Source: Chitinophaga fulva (GTDB lineage: Bacteria; Bacteroidota; Bacteroidia; Chitinophagales; Chitinophagaceae). From it: a stretch of 64,000 bases of DNA. The notes below the pieces were generated by a model that made no database searches, had not been told where the DNA came from, and saw only the letters and a list, made by a program, of their open reading frames with translations. A program made the position numbers and the translations under genes. The DNA is taken from positions 868,001 through 932,000 of the forward strand of contig NZ_JABBGC010000001.1 of assembly GCF_012927205.1 (NCBI RefSeq). The letters are read 5' to 3'. Below, one piece after another: positions 10,001-17,276 of this stretch. Position 1 is the stretch's first letter, and every line of letters starts with the position of its first letter.

Positions 10001-10194
10001 TGGCGTGGGTTATTATCGGAGGCTTGATCAGCTCCATGTTCCTTACCCTGATTGTGGTACCGGTGGTATACATGGTGGTAGATAAGATCATGGCTAAATT
10101 CGGCATAGGCAAACTATCTACCAAACGTTATATCAGACAACGGATGGTGGCTTCCTACGAAGAAGTTCCGCTGAACGAGATTCACAATAACTAA
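7012..10194 (+). CDS. RND-family multidrug efflux permease (AcrB/MexB type)
   Basis: Proton-driven inner-membrane pump of 1060 residues, full length for the hydrophobe/amphiphile RND family. It starts MKITEVSIKRPTIVVVVFTI, with the first membrane helix. The order is two large periplasmic loops and twelve membrane segments, with GLSLVVGILVDDAIVVLENI carrying the paired aspartates of the proton relay, and the matching second-half motif GMIMLIGLVAKNAIILVDFT. PGASPNEVESTITKKIEDAI is the typical start of the first periplasmic domain. It forms a pump with the preceding two products, under two TetR regulators. A strong terminator follows. Confidence 0.95.
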   Translation: MKITEVSIKRPTIVVVVFTILTLLGVMSYKSLNYELLPKFSSPIVTIATVYPGASPNEVESTITKKIEDAIASMEKIKKITSKSSESLSVITVELNNDANVDIALQDAQRKVNAILADLPGDAKPPSLNKFSLDDLPIMTLSATAKMDDKKFYDLVDKKLQPLLSRLPGVAQVSLIGGQEREIQVNVNPDKLQAYNMSILQVRQAVTNANMDFPTGKVKTANDQILIRLAGKYKNVDQLRNLVLKTTAEGTQVRLQDVADVQDAQKDAERIARVDGVNAIALQVQKQTDANAVTVSEEMKKAIAGVEKDYATNGLKILVANDSSDFTLESADSVIHDLVLAVILVAVVMLLFLHSIRSAIFVMISIPASLIATFIGMKLMGFSLNLMSLLGLSLVVGILVDDAIVVLENIYRHMEMGKNRVRAAFDGVKEIGFTVTSITLVIVVVFLPISLTNELVSKILREFCVVVMISTMLSLLSSFMIVPLLSSRFGKLEHITGKNIFEKFILWFEKQLQRFTLWMTGILRWALVHKAITLIASVGLLFASFMLIGKGYIGGEFIPKGDRGQFIVMLEMPKDASVQTSNQATRIAEQYLNKKAEVERLITTVGQTSEDGFGTSQSTAYKSEITVIMVPLEKRKDASDIYAAKMKKELKAILPGVKVKTTDVSIMGTAERAPVELVVMGSEMDSVMNFAKKAMDTLKTISGTSEVKLSVEEGNPEINVQVDRDKMAALGLTLDMVGGTMQTAFSGTADDSKVKFRQGDYEYDINIRFDDFNKKNLQDVANIQLVNDKGQLIKLSQFATVTEGSGPSHLERRDKNTSVSVQSQVMGRPSGTVTQEFAAKLAKMEKPTGINFVFGGDAENQGDSFGTLGAALLISIVMVYLIMVALYDNYIYPFVVLFSIPLAIIGALLALALTNNTLNIFTILGMIMLIGLVAKNAIILVDFTNQMKEQGQSTYEALIHANNARLRPILMTTIAMVIGMLPIALATGGVASTKNGLAWVIIGGLISSMFLTLIVVPVVYMVVDKIMAKFGIGKLSTKRYIRQRMVASYEEVPLNEIHNN

Positions 10195-10246
10195 TTGATA
10201 TAGAAGATATGTTACTAACAGTGTAACAGTTGTAGGTTTAGGTAAT

Positions 10247-10279
10247 GGCCGGAGTATTCATACTCCGGCCTTCTTTTTT
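10247..10279 (+). terminator. Terminator of the efflux operon
   Basis: GGCCGGAGTA (10247-10256) and TACTCCGGCC (10261-10270) make a perfect 10-bp stem with loop TTCA, followed by TTCTTTTTT. Confidence 0.9.
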
Positions 10280-10310
10280 CCGGTACTTTGATATTCACAA
10301 GTAATGCTTT

Positions 10311-10351
10311 GTTGAGCACAACTTCCTGTGCAGGATGGGTGTTTATTTTTG
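10311..10351 (+). promoter_or_regulatory. Promoter block, conserved upstream of both SMP-30-like paralogues (copy 1)
   Basis: GTTGAGCACA starts a 41-base block ending in GTTTATTTTTG, with the -7 box TATTTTTG at 10344-10351. The same block in the same register lies at 11331-11371. The TTG is 29 bases from the -7 box, farther than the usual 18-20. Confidence 0.5.
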
Positions 10352-10368
10352 TAGCCTAAACTATTCGT

Positions 10369-11253
10369 ATGAAAACAATGCTTCCCCTTTTACTGGCTGG
10401 TATGTTAGCCTCAACAACCATTCACGCACAACAGACCATTACCGGCCTGGCTACGCCGGAAAGTGTGGTGGCCTGGAAAGACGGCTATTTTGTATCACAG
10501 ATCGGCCCTAAGCCGGCTCCCTTTGTCAAAGATGGTGATGGCAGCATTGCTTGGGTAAAATCCGGCAAAGTGCAGTCCCTCCGCTATTTTAATGATACCC
10601 TGAATGCCCCCAAGGGGCTTGAAATTATCGGTCATACCCTGTATGTGACTGATATGGACCATCTCAAAGGTTATGATATCGACAGCCGGAAAAAGGTTTT
10701 TGATCTTAGTCCGGAAGGTAAAAACCGGCAGCTCAATGACCTTACGGTGGTGCATGACAGCCTGTTGGTGGTCAGTGATTGTTTTACGGGTGATATACTA
10801 TTGGTGAATCCCCGCACTGCTGAGGTAAAGCTGCTGGGCAATATTGTTGTTGCTAACGGAGTGACATATGATGAAGCTGCTGATCAGTTGTATGTATGTT
10901 CCATGGGACCGGAAATGAACGGGACAGGACAGCTGTATCACCGGCGAGTGGATGTTGCCGAAGATGTTTTCCAGCCGGTAAAGAACTCCCCTACCGGTTT
11001 GTTTGATGGGATTGTTCAGCTGGATGCCAGCCATCTGCTGTTGTCTGACTGGATAACGGTAAAAGAGCCCAAGGAAGGCCTGTTGCAGGTGTATGACCTG
11101 AAGACAGGAACTTCTCACAGCATAAAAGTCATCCACTCCCCTGCCGATATTGCACTCGATAAACGGAACCGTGCTCTTTTGATACCGGTAATGCTGGACG
11201 AAAAGCTGGAGATATGGCCGCTGAAGAAGCTGCCATTACTTTCCCGCCAGTAA
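10369..11253 (+). CDS. Secreted SMP-30/gluconolactonase-like beta-propeller protein (paralogue 1)
   Basis: A 294-residue exported protein with signal peptide MKTMLPLLLAGMLASTTIHAQ. The rest reads as short propeller-like beta repeats: PESVVAWKDGYFVSQI, APKGLEIIGHTLYVTD, GVTYDEAADQLYVCSM and SPADIALDKRNRALLIPVM. This pattern recalls the SMP-30/gluconolactonase/LRE group of six-bladed propellers. I infer periplasmic sugar-lactone or ligand binding, but no catalytic residue set is certain. It is followed by a hairpin (11265-11290) and by a close paralogue with a matching upstream block, so the pair arose by tandem duplication. Confidence 0.75.
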   Translation: MKTMLPLLLAGMLASTTIHAQQTITGLATPESVVAWKDGYFVSQIGPKPAPFVKDGDGSIAWVKSGKVQSLRYFNDTLNAPKGLEIIGHTLYVTDMDHLKGYDIDSRKKVFDLSPEGKNRQLNDLTVVHDSLLVVSDCFTGDILLVNPRTAEVKLLGNIVVANGVTYDEAADQLYVCSMGPEMNGTGQLYHRRVDVAEDVFQPVKNSPTGLFDGIVQLDASHLLLSDWITVKEPKEGLLQVYDLKTGTSHSIKVIHSPADIALDKRNRALLIPVMLDEKLEIWPLKKLPLLSRQ

Positions 11254-11261
11254 CAACATAC

Positions 11262-11298
11262 GGGAAACCGGGGATGACATTGCCTCCGGTTTCCCTGT
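11262..11298 (+). terminator. Hairpin after paralogue 1, possible terminator
   Basis: GGGAAACCGG and CCGGTTTCCC form a perfect 10-bp stem with a 14-base loop, followed by TGTTTCG. The T tract is short, so termination may be partial. Confidence 0.55.
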
Positions 11299-11330
11299 TT
11301 CGTATAGGCAGAATAGTTGGATTATACCCG

Positions 11331-11371
11331 GTTGAGTACAATTAGCAGCGCAGGGCCCGTGTTTATTTTTG
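11331..11371 (+). promoter_or_regulatory. Promoter block upstream of paralogue 2 (copy 2)
   Basis: GTTGAGTACA to GTTTATTTTTG repeats the block at 10311-10351; about 31 of 41 bases agree. The -7 box TATTTTTG is at 11364-11371. It lies inside a longer open frame from 11317, which argues that translation starts downstream, at 11389. Confidence 0.5.
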
Positions 11372-11388
11372 GAGAACAAATGATGCTC

Positions 11389-12348
11389 ATGAAAAAATCC
11401 CTTCCGCTGCTACTGGCTGGTATACTGGCAACCACTGTTTCCTTTGCGCAAAGCACCGGCCTCCGGACTGTTACTGGCCTGCTATCACCCGAAAGTGTGG
11501 TGGCCTGGAAAGGTGGTTATTTTGTTTCGCAGATGGGCTACGTCCCGGACCTTGCGGCAAAAGACGGCAATGGTGCCATCGCCTTTGTCAAAGGCCATAA
11601 GATAAAGTCACCCCGCTATTTCAACGATACCCTGCACGCTCCTAAAGGCCTTACTATCATTGATCATACGCTGTATGTGACAGATATCGATCATCTCAAA
11701 GGATATGATATTAAGAGCCGTAAAAAAGTTTTTGATCTTAATCTGGAAGGCAAAGCCGGTATGCTGAATGACATCACCCCGGCGAATGACAGCCTGCTGG
11801 TAATGACAGATTCATTTAAGGGAGATGTGTGGCTGGTAAACTCTCACACCGTTACTATAAAACAACTGGGAAACATTCCTGCTGCCAACGGGGTGCTGTA
11901 TAATAAATCGACCGACGAATTATACGTATGTTCCATGGGCCCTGGCATGAATGGAAAAGGGCTGCTCTGGCACAGAAAGCTGAATGTTAACGGAGAGGTA
12001 TTTGAACCGGTAAAGAATTCTCCTACTGGTTTGTTTGACGGGATTGTTCAGTTGGATAGCAACCATCTGTGCGTGTCTGACTGGACAGCGGTGATTGAAC
12101 TGAAGCATGGACCGAAGCACGGCACGCTGCATGTCTATAACCTGAGCGCAGGGACTGATTTTCCTATTTTGGTAACACACTCCCCCGCTGATATTGCGCT
12201 GGACAAGTGGCATCAGCTGCTTATACCGGTAATGCTCGACAATACCTTGCAGATATGGTCACCGGAAGAAACGGAATCTATTTACGTGCCAGTAATAACA
12301 GGTGGGAAGCTGGGAACGGCATCGGTTCCGGTTGACCGCTCTCATTGA
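11389..12348 (+). CDS. Secreted SMP-30/gluconolactonase-like beta-propeller protein (paralogue 2)
   Basis: Paralogue of the preceding protein; 319 residues from the ATG at 11389. That start gives signal peptide MKKSLPLLLAGILATTVSFAQ, aligned with paralogue 1, and lies 17 bases after the -7 box. Shared segments include PESVVAWKGGYFVSQMG, LYVTDIDHLKGYDIKSRKKV and NSPTGLFDGIVQLD. It likely has the same exported propeller role. The C-terminus runs about 20 residues past the end of paralogue 1, and its last 71 bases overlap the end of the convergent fusion gene on the other strand. The extra tail may be read-through into sequence selected for the other gene. Confidence 0.72.
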   Translation: MKKSLPLLLAGILATTVSFAQSTGLRTVTGLLSPESVVAWKGGYFVSQMGYVPDLAAKDGNGAIAFVKGHKIKSPRYFNDTLHAPKGLTIIDHTLYVTDIDHLKGYDIKSRKKVFDLNLEGKAGMLNDITPANDSLLVMTDSFKGDVWLVNSHTVTIKQLGNIPAANGVLYNKSTDELYVCSMGPGMNGKGLLWHRKLNVNGEVFEPVKNSPTGLFDGIVQLDSNHLCVSDWTAVIELKHGPKHGTLHVYNLSAGTDFPILVTHSPADIALDKWHQLLIPVMLDNTLQIWSPEETESIYVPVITGGKLGTASVPVDRSH

Positions 12349-13864
12349 GGCGGAACAGTTGGGTCTTTCCTTCGAGCCGGTTCTGCACAATCCATTCGTT
12401 GCGGTAGGTGTGCGACAGGTTGTCCAGTCGCAGGCCTGCGGCTTCCAGCGCCTGTTTCCAGTCGTTGTAATTCCAGAAGCAGAAAGTCTCATGCATTTCG
12501 CTGAGCCAGTTATCGTGGTAATCTTTTTTGAAGAGGAATTCGCAGGCGTCCTGCATGGATAACCTGCAGTAGATAGTGCCGCCGATAGTCACCCAATCAT
12601 GCGGAAGGCGGTAGCCTTCTTCATGGCGGAAGTCCTGTGCAAAACGCTGGAACAACGCTTTGGTGGACAGTTGTCCGAGCCAGGTGGCCAATGTCTGTGT
12701 GGTCGGGTTTTCCGGCATAGGCAGGTCGTTGGTGCCATCTGTTTCGTTTAGCCATAACAGTACGGTCTCCGTCCTGTTTTCCGGCCCTACCACATCACGA
12801 TTGATCCATACGCCGCCGGGCACCAGTTCCTGGTAACGGTTTTGTATAAACGCCAGCAGGTCTTTTCTGCTGCCGTAGGATTCTATTTCGTGTGTTAAAG
12901 AAGAGGTGTGGATGGTGTTCATGCTGCCCGGTTCAAACACGAGGCTGGTCACGGCATTTTTCTGCGCAAAAAATACGGAAGGGTTGGCGAATTCGCCGTT
13001 GTGTTTGCGTTGCAGGCAGATATCATAGAGATGGCGCGATACTTCTATGCCATAGAAATCGCATTCATGCAGGCGGTCGTCTTCACAGGCTATTTTAATC
13101 CAGGAGCCTGCGGCGCAACCAATATCGCCGATGTTGCCGGGTTGTATATAAGGGGCGGTTTCGCGGTATTTGAGTGCCGCGATATCGTCCATCTGTTTTA
13201 CATATACGTTGTAATCGCGGGTGGCGGTGAGATCGCCGTCAGCCCCGATGATGGGGTCTTTCAGGATTTGCTGTACTTTCTCTCCTACGCCATACAATGA
13301 CCAGATTTTAAAAGCTGCCGGATGCACCTGTTCGAGTACCGTGGGGTTCTTGCGCCAGTCGCCGGTTTGTGCGATAAGGTTAACGAGGTCCCATGGCATG
13401 GGCTGTGTGAACCGGGTGGTGGCCGGGTCCCATTCTGCGGTAAGGATACGGAATCCTTGTTTCATGTACATCTCACGCACACTGGTAGAGCAGATGACCA
13501 CCGTGTTTTGCGGCGTAAGATTATGCGCGCCTTCGCTGGAGTGCCGGATGGTTTTGATGGTATATTCCGCAAAGTCGTGAATGACGCCAACGTCATCGAT
13601 GCCGTACACATAGGCTGGCACATCGAGGGAATTGGAGAATTCCTGTATCACCATAGCGCGCAGGTAGAATGGTACCGGATTGCGTTTGGTGCCCAGATGG
13701 TTGGCGGAAGTGACGGCGAAGATGAGCCCTTCGACAGGTGAAGCGGCCAACGGTTGTCCATATACGTCTTTTTCGCCTTCCAGGCTGCATTTGATCAGGC
13801 GGTTCAGGTATTTGAACTGAAAGTCGGTCAACAGGTGGTGGCGTCCGGGAATGAGTAAGTACAT
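12278..13864 (-). CDS. Fusion: nucleotidyltransferase-like domain + SAM-dependent methyltransferase
   Basis: A 528-residue protein with two parts. Residues 1 to about 170 look like an HxGH/cytidylyltransferase fold: PGRHHLLTDFQFKYLNRLI in the place of the nucleotide-binding motif, TKRNPVPFYLR at 59-69, and ICSTSVREMY at 124-133, which resembles the ISxTxxR motif of NMN adenylyltransferases. The HxGH histidines are degenerate. From about residue 200 there is a class I methyltransferase, with motif I IGDIGCAAGSW at 244-254 and a later post-motif region FYGIEVSRHLYDI. It lies downstream of nadV in the same direction, 94 bases away, with a hairpin terminator between. I infer a nucleotide or NAD-linked methyl transfer reaction; the substrate is unknown. 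Confidence 0.7.
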   Translation of the reverse strand: MYLLIPGRHHLLTDFQFKYLNRLIKCSLEGEKDVYGQPLAASPVEGLIFAVTSANHLGTKRNPVPFYLRAMVIQEFSNSLDVPAYVYGIDDVGVIHDFAEYTIKTIRHSSEGAHNLTPQNTVVICSTSVREMYMKQGFRILTAEWDPATTRFTQPMPWDLVNLIAQTGDWRKNPTVLEQVHPAAFKIWSLYGVGEKVQQILKDPIIGADGDLTATRDYNVYVKQMDDIAALKYRETAPYIQPGNIGDIGCAAGSWIKIACEDDRLHECDFYGIEVSRHLYDICLQRKHNGEFANPSVFFAQKNAVTSLVFEPGSMNTIHTSSLTHEIESYGSRKDLLAFIQNRYQELVPGGVWINRDVVGPENRTETVLLWLNETDGTNDLPMPENPTTQTLATWLGQLSTKALFQRFAQDFRHEEGYRLPHDWVTIGGTIYCRLSMQDACEFLFKKDYHDNWLSEMHETFCFWNYNDWKQALEAAGLRLDNLSHTYRNEWIVQNRLEGKTQLFRLNESGQPEPMPFPASHLLLLARK

Positions 13865-13888
13865 ACGGTGAAGTTAATGGATTTCCGG

Positions 13889-13917
13889 AAAAAAGCCCGG
13901 GGACTGAGTCCCGGGCT
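13889..13917 (-). terminator. Terminator-like palindrome after nadV
   Basis: AGCCCGGG (13894-13901) pairs with CCCGGGCT (13910-13917); on the minus strand the stem is followed by a T run. It resembles the REP-like palindromes at 2694 and 24685. It should reduce, not necessarily stop, transcription into the fusion gene. Confidence 0.65.
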
Positions 13918-13958
13918 ATGGAATGGGGTAACCTTTACTGGAGGAAATAAAAATGATG

Positions 13959-15374
13959 TTATAAAGCGGCTGTTTTACGAACGGTGTCGAAAGACCATGT
14001 TTTAGTGACTTCACCATTTTCAAAAACGGTTTCGAGGAGGTCTTCCAGTGCTGGTGCTTCGTCGAGGCCAACGGTTTTGAAGGCGCCGTTTTCTTTCACC
14101 AGTTTCAGTTTGCCGGCTTTGGATTTCTTGAAGGAGGTTTGTAATTGGCCGTTGGCGTCCATTTCCACCGGCATTTTCTGTACGTTGATGCCTTTGCCGC
14201 TTACTTCTGCATAAGCACATTTCAGGGCAAATTCCTGCGTATCGCGGTTCACGCGCTGGAGGAGCGCACCACCCATGCCCAGCACCAGGTTTTCGGCGCT
14301 GATACCGGCTTTTTTCAGTGCTTCGAAGATGCCGGGGATAGAAGAATAACTGATGCCATCGCCCTGAATCACGCGTATCTGTGGGGGTAACACTTTGTAT
14401 CCTTTTTCATTGACGGTGAAACCGAATTTGTTCATCAGGATATCGAACACCCGCAGCAGGGTTTGTACCGGATCGCCACTGTCGGGGCGGATAACGAGGG
14501 TACCCTGACGGCTCAGTATCTGTTCTTTCAGTTCGGTGCCCCAATATTCTTCACAGGCGCGGAAGATGTTGTAGGAGTCAGACACACAGGCGATGGTGCC
14601 GGTGGGGAAAGTGTTGAGGATATGTTTGAAAATTTCCAGCTCTCCGGGTTCTCCCAGTAGGGTCACGATGGAGTGTTCCGTAGCGGGGATAGAGAGGCCG
14701 GGGGCGGTAGCAGCGTCATAGTAGCGTTTGGCGAAGATAGACCCGGCGATGGTATCGCTGCCGGAGAAGTTCACCAAGTGGGCGCTGCCGCCGATGCCTG
14801 CACTTTCCACAGAGCTGGCGCCCCGGAAGCCAAAGTCGTTCAGGACAAAGTCGATGCCTGCGAAGGCCGCAGCGCTGGCGGTATCATCATAATAATGTTT
14901 AACGATTTTTTTGATTTCTCTGGACAGGGATGCCACGGTGCAGGGGTACCAAACCTGCATCAACAGGGTTTCGAGGAAGTTGGTCAGCCAGTAGCATTCC
15001 GGGTCGGTATTTTCGATGGTCATGAGTACATTTCGTACAGGCACTACCGTTCCTTCGGGAACTGCCTTGATGCGGACGGGTAGTTTACCACCGTGTTTGT
15101 TGATGATGTATTCAAAACGGCTGCGGTCAAACACATCATCACGGCCAAATACTTCTTTCAGGGTTACTGCCGCCTCGTCCAGCTTTTCTTTGGTGAAGAC
15201 GGTGCCCTGGAGGTATTCTTTCAGGAAATACTGTAACCCGTAGAATACTGTTTCATCGAATTTGCCACCGCGGCTTTCCAGGTAAGAGTAGATATGCTGT
15301 GTTCCGGGGATGTATAATTTATGGTGGGAATATTTGTAAGCATCGGCCAGGAGGATGAGATTTTCCTTTGTCAT
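13959..15374 (-). CDS. nadV: Nicotinamide phosphoribosyltransferase
   Basis: Converts nicotinamide and PRPP to NMN, the first step of nicotinamide salvage; cytoplasmic. The chosen start at 15374 gives MTKENLILLADAYKYSHHKL, the standard N-terminus, and 471 residues. A longer frame starts at 15416 but would overlap nadM. Visible family segments are IYSYLESRGG, FGFRGASSVESAGIGGSAH, VIRPDSGDPV and LGMGGALLQRVNRDTQEFALK, covering the PRPP and nicotinamide site. It sits 22 bases after nadM and in the same NrtR-type operon, so the pair should convert nicotinamide to NAD. Identification is firm. Confidence 0.93.
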   Translation of the reverse strand: MTKENLILLADAYKYSHHKLYIPGTQHIYSYLESRGGKFDETVFYGLQYFLKEYLQGTVFTKEKLDEAAVTLKEVFGRDDVFDRSRFEYIINKHGGKLPVRIKAVPEGTVVPVRNVLMTIENTDPECYWLTNFLETLLMQVWYPCTVASLSREIKKIVKHYYDDTASAAAFAGIDFVLNDFGFRGASSVESAGIGGSAHLVNFSGSDTIAGSIFAKRYYDAATAPGLSIPATEHSIVTLLGEPGELEIFKHILNTFPTGTIACVSDSYNIFRACEEYWGTELKEQILSRQGTLVIRPDSGDPVQTLLRVFDILMNKFGFTVNEKGYKVLPPQIRVIQGDGISYSSIPGIFEALKKAGISAENLVLGMGGALLQRVNRDTQEFALKCAYAEVSGKGINVQKMPVEMDANGQLQTSFKKSKAGKLKLVKENGAFKTVGLDEAPALEDLLETVFENGEVTKTWSFDTVRKTAAL

Positions 15375-15396
15375 AGTGGTAAGTTTTTGCGTCTTC

Positions 15397-16302
15397 TTAT
15401 TTAGCGTATTTATCAACCAGTCGTTGAAATAATGGGAGGTGTGTGTCGGCGAGTTCTTGTTTTTTCATTAGTTCCGGTATATCCGTTACCGTTATCCACT
15501 TTACATCGGCCAGATCGTCGCCTGCTGTGGGCTCGCCGTAAAGCAGGTCTGTGGCGAACAGGGTGGTGATGATTTTATTTGTTTCGGAGCGGTAGCGCCA
15601 GTCGTCTATTTTCACAGAAGCCACATATTCCATAGCGCTTGTTTCGATGCTGCCGCATTCTTCCCGGAGTTCCCTGGCAGCGGCTGTTTCAAAGCTTTCG
15701 TCTGTGGTGTCGGAGAACCCACCGGGCAGACGCCAGGTATTTTCGTTGGGCTTGCGGCCTACCAGCAGCTGTTGTTTATTGTTTTTGAACAGGGCGATGT
15801 CTACAGTGGCATATACTGCGGGGAACAGGTTATATGTGTTGTAGATGATGCCGGCACGGAACTCTTCGGTGTCAAACACTTTATCGGACAAGGCTTCACG
15901 CATGGCGGTGGCGTTGTAGTCTTTCACCGGTGGCAGTGCTTCTGTGGGGTAGCGGCCAGAGTACGTTCCCATGAAGCTGTCGCGGCTGCCGTAGAGCACA
16001 AAGGTTTCGTGCGGGAAATTGTTGTGCAGCAGTTCATCCAGTTTTTTGGACCATACGGTATCGTATTTCTGATCGCTCAGGGGGAGAATAATGATTTCGG
16101 GGAACTGTTGTTTGATCATGCGCTCGCGGGTGTAGTAGTCGAGCGGATTTTTCCGGCTGCCTTTTACCGGGCTTACGCCGAGGATGATCAGTACACGGTT
16201 GTGTTTCATTTTCACCTGCCGGATCAGTTCGAGGTGTCCTTCGTGAAGGGAAGGCGTTTGAAACCGGGCTATAATAACTCCTGTGGGCTTTGTTGTTTGC
16301 AT
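15397..16302 (-). CDS. nadM: Bifunctional NMN adenylyltransferase / Nudix hydrolase
   Basis: A 301-residue cytoplasmic protein with two catalytic domains. The N-terminal nucleotidyltransferase has VIIARFQTPSLHEGHLELI, with the HxGH motif, and NATAMREAL in the ISxTxxR position; it should join NMN and ATP to give NAD. From about residue 170 is a Nudix domain with an intact box: GGFSDTTDESFETAAAREL followed by REECG. Such fusions are known to pair NAD synthesis with hydrolysis of ADP-ribose-like compounds. It is the first gene after a strong promoter with two palindromes (16314-16390), and nadV follows. Confidence 0.9.
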   Translation of the reverse strand: MQTTKPTGVIIARFQTPSLHEGHLELIRQVKMKHNRVLIILGVSPVKGSRKNPLDYYTRERMIKQQFPEIIILPLSDQKYDTVWSKKLDELLHNNFPHETFVLYGSRDSFMGTYSGRYPTEALPPVKDYNATAMREALSDKVFDTEEFRAGIIYNTYNLFPAVYATVDIALFKNNKQQLLVGRKPNENTWRLPGGFSDTTDESFETAAARELREECGSIETSAMEYVASVKIDDWRYRSETNKIITTLFATDLLYGEPTAGDDLADVKWITVTDIPELMKKQELADTHLPLFQRLVDKYAK

Positions 16303-16313
16303 ATCCGAGCTAT

Positions 16314-16334
16314 TTTGTGTATTTGTTACACAAA
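16314..16334. promoter_or_regulatory. Candidate NrtR operator 1
   Basis: TTTGTGTA, spacer TTTGT, TACACAAA: a perfect 8-bp inverted repeat. It overlaps the nadM -7 box (16331-16338, minus) and the expected start of transcription, the typical place for a repressor. The centre is 16324. Confidence 0.7.
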
Positions 16335-16361
16335 TGTATAAAGGGAATTGATATCAACAAA
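16331..16361 (-). promoter_or_regulatory. nadM-nadV promoter
   Basis: On the minus strand TTTG (16361-16358), 19 bases, then TACATTTG (16338-16331) make a canonical Bacteroidota promoter, ending 28 bases before the nadM ATG. Confidence 0.75.
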
Positions 16362-16390
16362 ATATTTTTTGTAAAAAATACACAAAATAT
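16362..16390. promoter_or_regulatory. Candidate NrtR operator 2
   Basis: ATATTTTTTGTA, spacer AAAAA, TACACAAAATAT: 11 of 12 arm positions pair, and the 21-base core matches operator 1. Its centre (16376) is 52 bases from that of operator 1, close to five helical turns, so both lie on the same DNA face. It lies just upstream of the -33 element. Confidence 0.65.
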
Positions 16391-16577
16391 TTTAATCGAT
16401 TGATTTTCAATTAATTATATTGATAATTGTTTTATTGGTTTTTAGAGACGGCCACTTTTAGAGATAATGTGACCGACTGTTTTATATGATTGACTGCCCT
16501 CTCATACCTCGAACATATTGCCATCGATAGTGTCGGCATTTCCCCTTCAAATCAAAAAATCGAAAATCAAGCAATCC

Positions 16578-17264
16578 CTAAATTTCGAAAGCCATGCCTT
16601 CTTTCTTCAGCTTAAAATACTGTTCTTCATTGAAACTGAAAAGTTTGGCGGGACGCCCTTGCGACACTTGTTTTTGTTTTTCGTTATGAGCGATCAGGAT
16701 GCCGAGATGATTTATTTTTTTCTGGAAGTTCCGGCGGTCGATGGGCCGGTCCAGCAGTGTTTCATATAGTTTTTCCAGGTCGGCGATGGGGAATTTTTTA
16801 TCCAGCAGTTCAAAGCCGATAGGTTCGTAGCGGATTTTATTACGGAGTCTTTGCACGGCCACATCAATAATAGGGGCGTGATCGAAGGCCAGCGACGGCA
16901 GGTCCTTGATATTGAACCAGGAGGCATCTTCCGCGTCTGAGCTGGCGGCCAGTTTGAAGTTGGTAGGGTTTACCAGGCCGAAGTAGGCAACAGACACCAC
17001 TCTCCCTCTGGGATCGCGGCCCGGCAGGCCGAAGGTGTACAGTTGCTCGAGATAGTTGATATTAACGCCGGCTTCGGTCAGCAGTTCGCGGGTAACGGCC
17101 GTTTCCAGGGATTCATCGTCCAGCACAAAGCCACCGGGCAGCGCCCAGCTGTGCAGGTAAGGGTCTATGGTGCGTTTGATCAACAATACCACGATACCTT
17201 CCCTGGGGATATATCCAAATACGACCGCGTCTACGGTTAACCTGATGTTCTGTTTTACTGGCAA
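16578..17264 (-). CDS. NrtR-type NAD-metabolism transcriptional regulator
   Basis: A 228-residue Nudix-related regulator. The N-terminal half has a Nudix box, GGFVLDDESLETAVTREL then LTEAGV, in which one of the paired catalytic glutamates is replaced by threonine; NrtR proteins commonly sense ADP-ribose or NAD-like ligands instead of hydrolysing them. The C-terminal third, with RRNFQKKINHLGIL and GRPAKLFSF, fits the winged-helix DNA-binding domain of this family. It lies 275 bases upstream of nadM in the same direction, with two matching palindromes in that gap. I infer that it represses nadM-nadV when NAD breakdown products are low. Confidence 0.85.
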   Translation of the reverse strand: MPVKQNIRLTVDAVVFGYIPREGIVVLLIKRTIDPYLHSWALPGGFVLDDESLETAVTRELLTEAGVNINYLEQLYTFGLPGRDPRGRVVSVAYFGLVNPTNFKLAASSDAEDASWFNIKDLPSLAFDHAPIIDVAVQRLRNKIRYEPIGFELLDKKFPIADLEKLYETLLDRPIDRRNFQKKINHLGILIAHNEKQKQVSQGRPAKLFSFNEEQYFKLKKEGMAFEI

Positions 17265-17276
17265 ACTGCTAACGGA

